Positions 6,812 through 12,736 of a stretch of DNA of 12,736 bases are shown one piece after another. Within the stretch, counting starts at the first letter, position 1. The number at the start of each line of letters is the position of its first letter. A model generated the notes under the pieces. The model did no database searches. It was given only the letters and a program-made list of their open reading frames with translations, and was not told the DNA's origin. Where the stretch lies: positions 1-12,736 of the forward strand of contig CACZPA010000034.1 of assembly GCA_902782895.1 (NCBI GenBank), in the 5' to 3' direction. Position numbers and translations under genes: made by a program. The DNA comes from an uncultured Eubacteriales bacterium. Its GTDB lineage: Bacteria > Bacillota > Clostridia > Lachnospirales > Bianqueaceae.

Positions 6812-8521
6812 ATGTATTTATGTCCTAACTGTGGAGCGGAGATTCGCTTTGATATCAAAACGCAGCAGATGTACTGTGAACACTGCGAATCGTCCTTTGA
6901 TCCGGGCGCGCTGAAGCAGCATGGAGAGGCGGATTATAACGAAGAATCCTCCGGATTCTTTGAGGCGGAGATCTTCACCTGCCCGGACTGTGGAGGCGAG
7001 ATTACGGCGCTTGCCGGCGCGATGGCGGATTTCTGTCCGTACTGCGGCGCGTCTGTCATGCTGGAGGCACGTCCCGGACAGATCCGGAAGCCTGCCCGCA
7101 TCATTCCTTTTAAGAAAACGAAAGAGGAATGCAAGAACGCGTTTACGGCTTACGCGAAGAAGCACTGGTTTGCTCCAAAAGCTTTTTCCAAGGGCGAGTC
7201 GACGGATGATTTCCGCGGGATCTATATGCCGTACTGGAAGTATTACGTCCGTACGAACAGTGATTTTGTGATTGAGAACTGGGAGAATTACAGCAGAAGG
7301 ACCCGGAATTACAAGTACTATGATCAGTACCGGATCACCGGACATGCTCAGTCCCGCGCAAGAGGCGGCTATCATGACGCGGCCTCCAATATGGCGGATG
7401 ACGTGAGCGAGGCGATAGAGCCGTTTACCCGCCGGCAGGAGCAGAATTTCAATTCCGCATATATGGCAGGCTTCTATGCGGATATGGACGATGTTCCGCA
7501 GACAGTCTACGGAAGGATTGCCGCGGAGTATGGCCGTAAAGCTATTGATTCAGCTATCGCGCAGCGGATTCGGAAAGAGAATATCGTAAAAGGCAAGCCG
7601 GTCAGCCCGGTACAGTATATTCTGAAGACCGACGCGGAGCTTGCGATGTATCCGGTATGGTTCATGGCGCGGCGGATCGGCAGGGGCAAGAACGGCACAC
7701 GTGTCTGTTATTCCGCGGTGAACGGGCAGACGGGCAAGGTCACGGCGGATCTGCCGGTCGACATGAAGAAATTCGCCCTTGTCTGGCTGGCTCTGACGGC
7801 GATTATGACGCTTGTGATCGGCATGTTGTTCACGATCCGGCCGATGCAGCTGATGGCCGATACCTGCCTGATCGCGATCATTTCCGCGATTCTGTATTAC
7901 AGAGGGATCCGGCAGGTGCGGAAGAAGGAATTCCGGACCGGCGACCTTGGTTTTATGGTGAAGAATCCCGACAAGATCGATCCGCGCGCGGCCCGGCGCA
8001 ATGAGCGCTACCGTGCAAGGATGCTGAAAGAGGTCGAGCGGAAGGGCGGAGATCCGAATTCCGTTCCGGAAGTAGCTCCGGAGAACGGCTGCTGGAATGC
8101 CATTAAGAAGGGCCTGTTTTGGACCTTTGTGTTTATTGTCGCGTTTGCTCTGATCGGGCCGCTTCTGACGGAAGCGCAGGAGTCTTCCGCAATCAGGGCC
8201 GCGGCGCTGTCCAACCTTTTCAGCACGATCGGAATCTTTGTCGTTACGATCCTTGCGATCGCCGGGATCTTTGTAAAGCACGGGGTACGGTCGCTGCGGA
8301 CGGTCCACGGGTCTCTGTGGCTGATGATCTCCGTATGGCTTTCCTTTGCCGTCCGCACATATAATCCGCACGCGGATACGCTGTGGTATATCGCCTCGAT
8401 CGTCTCCGGAATCGCATGCGCGCTTTCGTTCCTGGAGCTGCTGAAGGTGCAGAATCTGCTTTCCACACATCCGATGCCGCAGTTTGACCGGGAGGACAAG
8501 GGAGGTGGAGCCAATGCGTAA
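6812..8521 (+). CDS. Double zinc-ribbon (TFIIB-type) multi-pass membrane protein
   Basis: A 569-residue protein. The N-terminus has two CxxC...CxxC zinc ribbons: C4, C7, C22, C25 and C57, C60, C75, C78. A soluble region (about 79-315) contains aromatic-rich stretches such as MPYWKYYV, seen in the 'TFIIB-type zinc ribbon-containing protein' family of Firmicutes; despite that label there is no sign that it is a transcription factor. Six hydrophobic helices follow near 320-342, 345-365, 434-455, 468-490, 500-515 and 523-545, with a basic linker between the second and third. Zinc-ribbon and soluble parts probably face the cytosol. The ATG is preceded by AAAGGGGGG (6797-6805) at 6 bases. It overlaps the TPM gene by 8 bases, which points to joint function at the membrane. 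The biochemical role is unknown. Confidence 0.88.
   Translation: MYLCPNCGAEIRFDIKTQQMYCEHCESSFDPGALKQHGEADYNEESSGFFEAEIFTCPDCGGEITALAGAMADFCPYCGASVMLEARPGQIRKPARIIPFKKTKEECKNAFTAYAKKHWFAPKAFSKGESTDDFRGIYMPYWKYYVRTNSDFVIENWENYSRRTRNYKYYDQYRITGHAQSRARGGYHDAASNMADDVSEAIEPFTRRQEQNFNSAYMAGFYADMDDVPQTVYGRIAAEYGRKAIDSAIAQRIRKENIVKGKPVSPVQYILKTDAELAMYPVWFMARRIGRGKNGTRVCYSAVNGQTGKVTADLPVDMKKFALVWLALTAIMTLVIGMLFTIRPMQLMADTCLIAIISAILYYRGIRQVRKKEFRTGDLGFMVKNPDKIDPRAARRNERYRARMLKEVERKGGDPNSVPEVAPENGCWNAIKKGLFWTFVFIVAFALIGPLLTEAQESSAIRAAALSNLFSTIGIFVVTILAIAGIFVKHGVRSLRTVHGSLWLMISVWLSFAVRTYNPHADTLWYIASIVSGIACALSFLELLKVQNLLSTHPMPQFDREDKGGGANA
8500..8506 (+). promoter_or_regulatory. Ribosome binding site that fixes the TPM gene start at 8514
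   Basis: GGGAGGT lies 7 bases before ATG 8514-8516, inside the end of the upstream gene. An in-frame TTG at 8484 lies before it and would put ten polar residues ahead of the signal peptide, so it is rejected. Confidence 0.8.
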
Positions 8522-9419
8522 GATAAGATCGCTTCTGACGGCTTTCCTTGTACTCTTCATCGGATTCCTGACGCTGGCGGATCTTACAGGGATCCGCGCG
8601 CTGGCCGATACGGAAGGAACCGCGCCAGGGGACGCGGCGGCGTTTGATCAGCCGGAGTACTCCAAAGTTACAGAGTCCGGGAATGTGGCTCTCATCTATG
8701 ATGAGGCAGAGCTGATGACGGCGAAAGAGGAAGCGGAGCTCGGTGAGGAGTATCTGCTGCCGATCGCGGAGCAGTACTGCAATGTTATGATGATTACGAT
8801 CGTTGCCGACGGGACGGAGATCAGCACGCTGGGCGACCAGCTTTTTGACCGGTTGATCGGCAACGGCAAGAACGGTGTGCTGTTCACGATCGATATGAAA
8901 ACCCGCCAGCTCGGCATCTGGGCCGACGGCGCGACCTTGAAGACAATCACCCCGAGCATTTCGGATTCGATTCTGGATAACTGCTACACATATGCTTCAC
9001 GCGGTGACTACAAGGGCTGCGGGGCGAAGGTCTTCGAGCAGATCTACGATAAGCTCGGCGGGAAATATATTCCGCAGCCGATGAAATGGGCTTCGGCCGG
9101 GGTTCTGGCCGCGATCATCGGAGCTTTTGTGACCTATATCGCGACACAGTGGATCGGACGCAATAAGCTGACGAAAAAGGCCGATATTCTGCGGACAATG
9201 CAGGCGGACAGTACCAGTATTTCGGGTGTAAACGCAGTGCATACCGGTGTCCGGAAAGAGTATGATCCGCCGTCAGATTCCGGCTCGAGCGGAGGAGGAA
9301 GATCCTCCGGCGGTGGAGGTTTCTCCGGCGGTGGAGGTTTCTCCGGCGGTGGAGGAGGCGGCGGAGGTTTCTCCGGCGGTGGAGGCAGCTCGGGCGGCGG
9401 AGGTTCCCACGGCTTCTAA
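8514..9419 (+). CDS. TPM-domain membrane-anchored protein with glycine-rich tail
   Basis: A 301-residue exported protein. Residues 1-31 form a signal sequence (basic start, hydrophobic core, A-L-A before residue 32). The TPM domain (TLP18.3/Psb32/MOLO-1 fold, YgcG-like) covers about 57-178, beginning VALIYDEAELMT and containing GNGKNGVLFTIDMKTRQLGI (117-136). A second hydrophobic helix lies at about 193-214, then a polar segment, and a tail (256-301) almost entirely of Gly, Ser and Phe ending in GSHGF, as usual in this family. The TPM domain should lie outside the cytoplasmic membrane, the tail inside if the second helix spans it. TPM domains have been linked to phosphatase activity and photosystem or envelope quality control, but no activity can be claimed here. 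The gene overlaps the zinc-ribbon gene by 8 bases and is probably last in the unit. Confidence 0.9.
   Translation: MRKIRSLLTAFLVLFIGFLTLADLTGIRALADTEGTAPGDAAAFDQPEYSKVTESGNVALIYDEAELMTAKEEAELGEEYLLPIAEQYCNVMMITIVADGTEISTLGDQLFDRLIGNGKNGVLFTIDMKTRQLGIWADGATLKTITPSISDSILDNCYTYASRGDYKGCGAKVFEQIYDKLGGKYIPQPMKWASAGVLAAIIGAFVTYIATQWIGRNKLTKKADILRTMQADSTSISGVNAVHTGVRKEYDPPSDSGSSGGGRSSGGGGFSGGGGFSGGGGGGGGFSGGGGSSGGGGSHGF
9306..9413 (+). repeat. In-gene tandem repeat encoding the Gly/Ser/Phe tail
   Basis: An 18-base unit TCCGGCGGTGGAGGTTTC occurs at 9306-9323 and 9324-9341, with shortened copies starting at 9342 and 9372 and decayed copies after that. It encodes SGGGGF-type repeats. All changes keep the frame, and such repeats can vary in copy number by replication slippage. 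Confidence 0.85.
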
Positions 9420-9436
9420 GGGCTGTTTCATACGGG

Positions 9437-9474
9437 AAATAATAAGAGAGGTCATCTGGAATGGATGGCCTCTC
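9437..9474 (-). terminator. Probable intrinsic terminator for the URO-D gene (maybe bidirectional)
   Basis: GAGAGGTCATC (9446-9456) pairs with GATGGCCTCTC (9464-9474) in an 11-bp stem with one T-G pair and a 7-base loop. Read on the minus strand the stem is followed by TTATTATTT (9437-9445), a usable U-rich tract. On the plus strand the following bases are not T-rich, so it suits the minus gene ending at 9552 better than the TPM gene ending at 9419. Confidence 0.6.
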
Positions 9475-9514
9475 GGTAGCTTTAAAAGCTCTTGTTGTTG
9501 TGTACGGATCAGAC

Positions 9515-9553
9515 CCGCGCCTGAGCACGGGATCCGCGCTTGAACACGGGATC
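9515..9553. repeat. Two-copy tandem 20-bp repeat at the end of the URO-D gene
   Basis: CCGCGCCTGAGCACGGGATC at 9515-9534 is repeated as CCGCGCTTGAACACGGGATC at 9534-9553, two mismatches in 20, offset 19. The right copy covers part of the URO-D stop codon; the left copy is in the intergenic gap. The shorter GGATCAGA also occurs twice (9506-9513 and 9549-9556), which suggests local duplication. A function is not apparent. Confidence 0.7.
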
Positions 9554-10508
9554 AGATCTTGTGGGCAGCGTCTGCGACCCAGCGGATCTTTCTCTCCGGC
9601 AGCTCGTCGTGAATGCTGCAGTCGGCGCCGAGGATGTAGCCCTTCTTGCCGCCCTGCTCGATCAGTTTGGCGGTCTCTGCTTCGATCTCTTCCTTGGACG
9701 CGGTATACAGGAAGGTGCCGGGACGGTTGTCGAATCCGCCCCATACGGTGCAGCCGAAATGCTTCTTGGCTTCCTGGATATCCATGATGTCCATATAGCG
9801 GGACCACTGAACGACCGGTGCTTTATAGTCTTCCCAGACGGAGAGTCTGTTGGGAACCTCTTCCCATGCGCAGAAGTGGATTACGTTCATGTCGCTGATG
9901 GAATTCGCGTAATCGAGGACCGCTTTATCGCTCGGGGTTACCCAGTTGCGGTATTCTTCATACGTGAAACGGTTTTCCTCGCCGTTCTGTACGCTGTAGA
10001 AGATACCGTCTGCGCCGGCTTCCTGAATGATTCCCTTGACAAGGGCTTTCTGGTCTTCCGCGATCACGTTGCAGGCATATTTGACAGCTTCCGGATTCTC
10101 GCGGATCATCTGCATCATCATCGGATAACCGACCTTCAGGCGGATGCAGGAGAGCGGTACGAAAACAAGATAGATGGAGACGCAGTCCGGGCCAAGCAGG
10201 GAGACAACCTTCTTGGTGCGCTCGATCTGGCCGCGGATATGCGGATGGTTGGGGCCAAGCGGCTCAATCTTATAGAGCTCGTCCGCCTTCTGGATGCCTT
10301 CCAGAACCGGAGCCGGCCAGGGAAAATACTTATCGCCGGACAGTTTCATGAAATCGACGCCGGTATTCGCGTAAGAAAGCGCCTGATATTCAGCGAAACG
10401 GTCGTCATCACCCCAGTAAGTGCTGGGCACGTGCTTCCACATACAGACCGGTACATGATCCACTTCCTGACCGTGGAAAGCCGCAGTCACACGTTCTCTT
10501 TTCGTCAT
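9552..10508 (-). CDS. Uroporphyrinogen decarboxylase-fold protein with methyltransferase-type zinc motif
   Basis: A 318-residue cytoplasmic protein of the URO-D/MtaA/CmuA superfamily. The N-terminus (MTKRERVTAAFHGQEVDHVPV) is typical, and the fold extends over the whole length. H211-x-C213 (HFC) and C297 (GADCSI) match the HxC...C zinc site of corrinoid-dependent methyltransferases such as MtaA and MtbA, which bind a thiol or methyl acceptor; true HemE enzymes lack it. It is therefore more likely a methyl-transfer or demethylation enzyme than a heme enzyme. However, no corrinoid-binding protein or activase gene is next to it. The start has AGGAGGTC 7 bases upstream. The gene is alone, with its own promoter (10565-10593) and a probable terminator. 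Its substrate is unknown. Confidence 0.9.
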   Translation of the reverse strand: MTKRERVTAAFHGQEVDHVPVCMWKHVPSTYWGDDDRFAEYQALSYANTGVDFMKLSGDKYFPWPAPVLEGIQKADELYKIEPLGPNHPHIRGQIERTKKVVSLLGPDCVSIYLVFVPLSCIRLKVGYPMMMQMIRENPEAVKYACNVIAEDQKALVKGIIQEAGADGIFYSVQNGEENRFTYEEYRNWVTPSDKAVLDYANSISDMNVIHFCAWEEVPNRLSVWEDYKAPVVQWSRYMDIMDIQEAKKHFGCTVWGGFDNRPGTFLYTASKEEIEAETAKLIEQGGKKGYILGADCSIHDELPERKIRWVADAAHKI

Positions 10509-10553
10509 GGAAAGACCTCCTGGAAAAAGATTGTATTGAATGATAAGATCAAC

Positions 10554-10568
10554 TGATTATCTGAATCA
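10554..10568. promoter_or_regulatory. Short dyad overlapping the URO-D promoter start region
   Basis: TGATT-ATCTG-AATCA has 5-bp arms around a 5-base centre. It overlaps the -10 element and the expected transcription start (about 10558), a place where a repressor could act. The arms are short and AT-rich, so chance is a real alternative. Confidence 0.3.
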
Positions 10569-10593
10569 TAACACAGCTTAATTTCTGCGTCAA
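10565..10593 (-). promoter_or_regulatory. Sigma-A-type promoter of the URO-D gene
   Basis: On the minus strand TTGACG (10588-10593) and TATGAT (10565-10570) each match consensus in five of six bases, with a 17-base spacer and an extended -10 TG. The leader to the ATG at 10508 would be about 50 bases. It shows that the URO-D gene can be transcribed apart from the ATPase and maturase genes upstream. Confidence 0.8.
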
Positions 10594-10596
10594 CAG

Positions 10597-10653
10597 CGCA
10601 GCGAAGAAAACTCTGCAGAGCAGGATATAAGTATGAGATACGCATTCGCTGCG
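10597..10653. repeat. 9-bp inverted repeat right after the ATPase stop codon
   Basis: CGCAGCGAA (10597-10605) and TTCGCTGCG (10645-10653) are perfect inverted copies 39 bases apart; the gap holds the self-complementary CTCTGCAGAG (10611-10620) followed on the minus strand by TTTTCTT. It may form a weak terminator-like structure between the ATPase gene and the URO-D promoter, but it is not a classic one. Confidence 0.4.
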
Positions 10654-11373
10654 TCACTCGTCAAACAGTACCTTCTGCATGCCGTAAGGATTGTTCAGAA
10701 AATCCATATAGATGCGGTAGACATCCGTATCCTCATACCGGACCGGCTGCATCTGATGGTTCAGGTCGAGGATCTGTCCATACTGATAGGACAGCAGGAT
10801 CGGTGAATGGGTCGCAATGAGGAATTGGGAACCCTTTGCGGCAAGCTGATGGATGTGGCAAAGCAGGGTCATCTGTCGCTGCGGAGAGAGGGCGGATTCC
10901 GGCTCGTCGAGGAGATACAGCCCCTTATCCCAGAACCGGTGCTCGACCAGCTTGAGAAAGGACTCCCCGTGGGAACAGGCGTGCAGATCCTCGCCGCCGT
11001 AGGTGGTCTGTACCAGATCACCGTTATTACTGATATCCGTCGCTACATTGTAGAAGGATTCTGCCCTCAGGAAAAACTTGGTCTGAGGCCTGCCGAACCG
11101 GCCGAGGGTCAGATGGCGGTAGAGCTCCGAATAATCGTCATAGCTCGAGAAGCGCATATTGTCACTGCCACCCTCCGGATTCATCCCGAGAGCGATCGCA
11201 ACGGCCTCGATCAGCGTGGATTTGCCGACACCGTTCTCTCCGTACAGAAAGGTGACAGGATGATCGATCGTAAGCTCGTCAAAACCCTGCAGACATCTGA
11301 TGTTGAAAGGATAGCGGCGAGGGTCGATATCCGCCTTGTTCAGCCGGATCCGGTTTAAGAAAAGTTGATTCAT
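10654..11373 (-). CDS. COG3910-like single-domain AAA/ABC ATPase
   Basis: A 239-residue soluble ATPase without membrane segments. It has Walker A GENGVGKST (45-53), an ABC-type signature SHGES (134-138), Walker B GLYLLDE (151-157) followed by PESALSPQRQ, and switch histidine H189 in ATHSPILL. The pattern YPFN...GENG...LRAESFYNVAT...SHGESFL matches the small predicted ATPases of COG3910 and differs from transporter ATPases; relatives lie among the RecF/SMC-like and OLD-like ABC ATPases, but here no coiled coil or nuclease domain is present. The function of the family is not established. The ATG at 11373 lies 9 bases after the upstream maturase gene, and its ribosome binding site (AGGAG, 11380-11384) overlaps that stop codon, which makes the two genes translationally coupled. 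Confidence 0.9.
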   Translation of the reverse strand: MNQLFLNRIRLNKADIDPRRYPFNIRCLQGFDELTIDHPVTFLYGENGVGKSTLIEAVAIALGMNPEGGSDNMRFSSYDDYSELYRHLTLGRFGRPQTKFFLRAESFYNVATDISNNGDLVQTTYGGEDLHACSHGESFLKLVEHRFWDKGLYLLDEPESALSPQRQMTLLCHIHQLAAKGSQFLIATHSPILLSYQYGQILDLNHQMQPVRYEDTDVYRIYMDFLNNPYGMQKVLFDE

Positions 11374-11382
11374 GAGGTGCTC

Positions 11383-12736
11383 CTATAGATTCCGGCCGTG
11401 ACAGTTCTTGAACTTCTTGCCGCTGCCGCAGGGACAGGGATCGTTGCGGCCGATGCCCTTCCAGAGAGAGGCCTTACGGCTCCGCATTGCGGCGGCAGCC
11501 TCCGCGGGACGCATCCCCTGACGGAGAAAACCTGCCAGAGCCGTCAGATCCGGGACGGCGTGAGCATAGAACATTTCGTAACCCTCGCAGAGCCAATGGA
11601 TCGGTGCGGAAGAGGATATCGGCAGATACCGGTCCTTCAGACAGCCGCCGTGGCACAGGCGCAGCCAGGGACACTGGCGGCATTTGACCGGCAGGACATC
11701 TCGCTTGGCGCGGCCAAAGGCAAGCTGCTCCGGCAGATCGGCAAGCTCAGCAAGGTTCCGGCCCAGGATATTTCCCAGCTTGTACTCCGGCTGTACAAAA
11801 TGGTCGCAGGCATAGACGGATCCGTCGGATTCGAGCACCAGGACCCGTCCGCAGGTCTCGCCCAGCGTACAGAGTCGTGGTGTGCCTCCAGCAATCATTT
11901 CACAAGTCTCCGCAAAGAGTTGTACATCGATCCGCCCGATATCCTGCGCGACCCATTCGTCAAATACTTTGCACAGGAAATCGCCGAACATCCTGCCGGT
12001 GACGGATTCCGGCGTGACCGGTGAGGAATGTGAGGCCTGGGAGGAGAACGTAGGCCTCAGCCCGGCAAGCTCCGCCCTGTCAGAGGTCAGGCCAGCATCC
12101 TCGGCCGTATCACGGATGCTGCCATCGTCCTTGATCCAGCGTACGATCGGGATGAACTGGATCCATCCGGTGTCCAATTCACGTAATCCTCGGTAGACCG
12201 CCAGCGGATCCGCGGCGGAATCCACCGTGACCGTACAGAGCAGATCCGGCAGGACACCGTGGCGTTTCAGCTGCAGACAGGCTTCACGGACACGTTCAAA
12301 TGTCCCGGCGCCGCCGGCGTCGCGGCGGTATTTATCGTGCACGGCCGCGCTGCCGTCGATGCTCAGGCCCACGTCCCAGTGATTTTCCGCAAGAAAAGAA
12401 CACCACTCCTCCGTGAGCAGTGTCCCGTTTGTCTGCAGATTGTTCCAGACGGTTTTGCCTTCGGGCAGATATTTGCGCTGCAGCTCGACTGCCCGCCGGA
12501 AAAAGGAAAGCCCGGCAAGAGCAGGCTCCCCTCCATGCCAGGTGAAGGGGATCGTCTGCGCCGGGTTGTTCCGGATATATTCCCGGATGAATTTCTCAAG
12601 GATCTCGTCGCTCATCAGATACTCCAGCCCGATCGGATGCTGCTCATCCGCTTTCAGATAATAGCAGTAGCAGCACCGCAGATTACAGAAGGATCCGACG
12701 GGCTTGGCCATGACGGCAAAAGGCAGACGGCTTACG
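11383..12736 (-). CDS. Anaerobic sulfatase maturase-like radical SAM/SPASM protein with SEC-C tail (5' end cut by window edge)
   Basis: Predicted radical S-adenosylmethionine enzyme that oxidises a Cys or Ser in a sulfatase to formylglycine, or modifies another protein. Reading continues with no stop past the ATG at 12711 to the right edge, giving LPFAVMAKPVGSFCNLRCC, the usual maturase N-terminus; the true start is therefore outside and 450 residues are visible. Counting from that ATG: cluster motif C9xxxC13xxC16, GGEP near 60-63, SPASM cysteines C281, C287, C302, C344, C347, C353, C357 and C375, and D303 in ACDHFV at the place of the catalytic Asp of anSME. Residues 423-438 (RNDPCPCGSGKKFKNC, then H) are a SEC-C zinc motif. 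A polar, low-complexity insert lies near 197-233. No sulfatase gene is visible; one could lie upstream, beyond the right edge. It is coupled to the ATPase gene. Confidence 0.93.
   Translation of the reverse strand, partial: VSRLPFAVMAKPVGSFCNLRCCYCYYLKADEQHPIGLEYLMSDEILEKFIREYIRNNPAQTIPFTWHGGEPALAGLSFFRRAVELQRKYLPEGKTVWNNLQTNGTLLTEEWCSFLAENHWDVGLSIDGSAAVHDKYRRDAGGAGTFERVREACLQLKRHGVLPDLLCTVTVDSAADPLAVYRGLRELDTGWIQFIPIVRWIKDDGSIRDTAEDAGLTSDRAELAGLRPTFSSQASHSSPVTPESVTGRMFGDFLCKVFDEWVAQDIGRIDVQLFAETCEMIAGGTPRLCTLGETCGRVLVLESDGSVYACDHFVQPEYKLGNILGRNLAELADLPEQLAFGRAKRDVLPVKCRQCPWLRLCHGGCLKDRYLPISSSAPIHWLCEGYEMFYAHAVPDLTALAGFLRQGMRPAEAAAAMRSRKASLWKGIGRNDPCPCGSGKKFKNCHGRNL

Noticed and set aside
6812..7050. 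Transcription factor from the TFIIB-type zinc ribbons
   Set aside because: The ribbons are fused to a large soluble region and six membrane helices; no cyclin-like TFIIB core is present.
7550..8560. Minus-strand open frame of 336 codons
   Set aside because: It is a shadow of the zinc-ribbon membrane protein gene; its translation is rich in Arg, Asp, His and Gln without domain pattern.
9445..9560. CRISPR-like or mobile-element repeat
   Set aside because: There are only two copies in direct contact with no spacers, no terminal inverted repeats and no transposase nearby.
9540..10556. Long plus-strand open frame of 338 codons
   Set aside because: It is antisense to the URO-D-fold gene, which has a promoter, ribosome binding site and family motifs. 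The plus frame has no recognisable domain.
11383..12711. The maturase as a complete 442-residue protein starting at 12711
   Set aside because: The frame stays open upstream of this ATG to the window edge, the upstream residues match the conserved maturase N-terminus, and no ribosome binding site precedes the ATG.

Overview
The window looks like chromosomal DNA from a Gram-positive anaerobe of the Clostridia (Lachnospiraceae/Oscillospirales-like). This is inferred from strong AGGAGG-type ribosome binding sites before almost every gene, tight operons with 4-base ATGA overlaps, a DUF5711-CvpA gene pair, an anaerobic sulfatase-maturase-type radical SAM enzyme, and a moderately high G+C content. 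I see no integrase, transposase, phage gene, CRISPR array, tRNA or rRNA. The species cannot be named from this sequence.

Layout. (1) Left, minus strand: a two-gene operon of a 234-residue protein I do not recognise, followed after 15 bases by an M20/Sapep (PepV-like) dipeptidase that runs off the left edge. (2) 2109-6776, plus strand: a good sigma-A-type promoter, then a membrane-anchored DUF5711 protein (TTG start), CvpA-family membrane protein, ABC ATPase and large ABC permease, closed by a strong hairpin terminator. (3) 6812-9419, plus strand: a two-gene unit with a double zinc-ribbon multi-pass membrane protein overlapping a secreted or anchored TPM-domain protein with a glycine-rich tail. 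(4) 9437-10593, minus strand: a single-gene unit with its own promoter and probable terminator, encoding a uroporphyrinogen-decarboxylase-fold protein that carries the His-x-Cys...Cys zinc motif of corrinoid methyltransferases. (5) 10654-12736, minus strand: a radical SAM/SPASM anaerobic sulfatase maturase-like protein with a C-terminal SEC-C motif, cut by the right edge, followed 9 bases later by a COG3910-type AAA/ABC ATPase whose ribosome binding site overlaps the maturase stop codon.

How the genes work together. Region 2 gives a complete ABC exporter (ATPase plus permease) of unknown substrate, co-transcribed with two envelope proteins. Region 3 pairs a cytosol-facing zinc-ribbon membrane protein with an extracytoplasmic TPM domain. 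Region 5 couples a predicted protein-modifying radical enzyme to an ATPase. Intergenic gaps are all short; the longest, between 1997 and 2173, holds two back-to-back promoters and a palindrome.

No clearly new system is proven here. The best candidates for a second look are the SEC-C-tagged maturase with its coupled ATPase, the zinc-ribbon/TPM pair, and the orphan zinc-motif URO-D protein.
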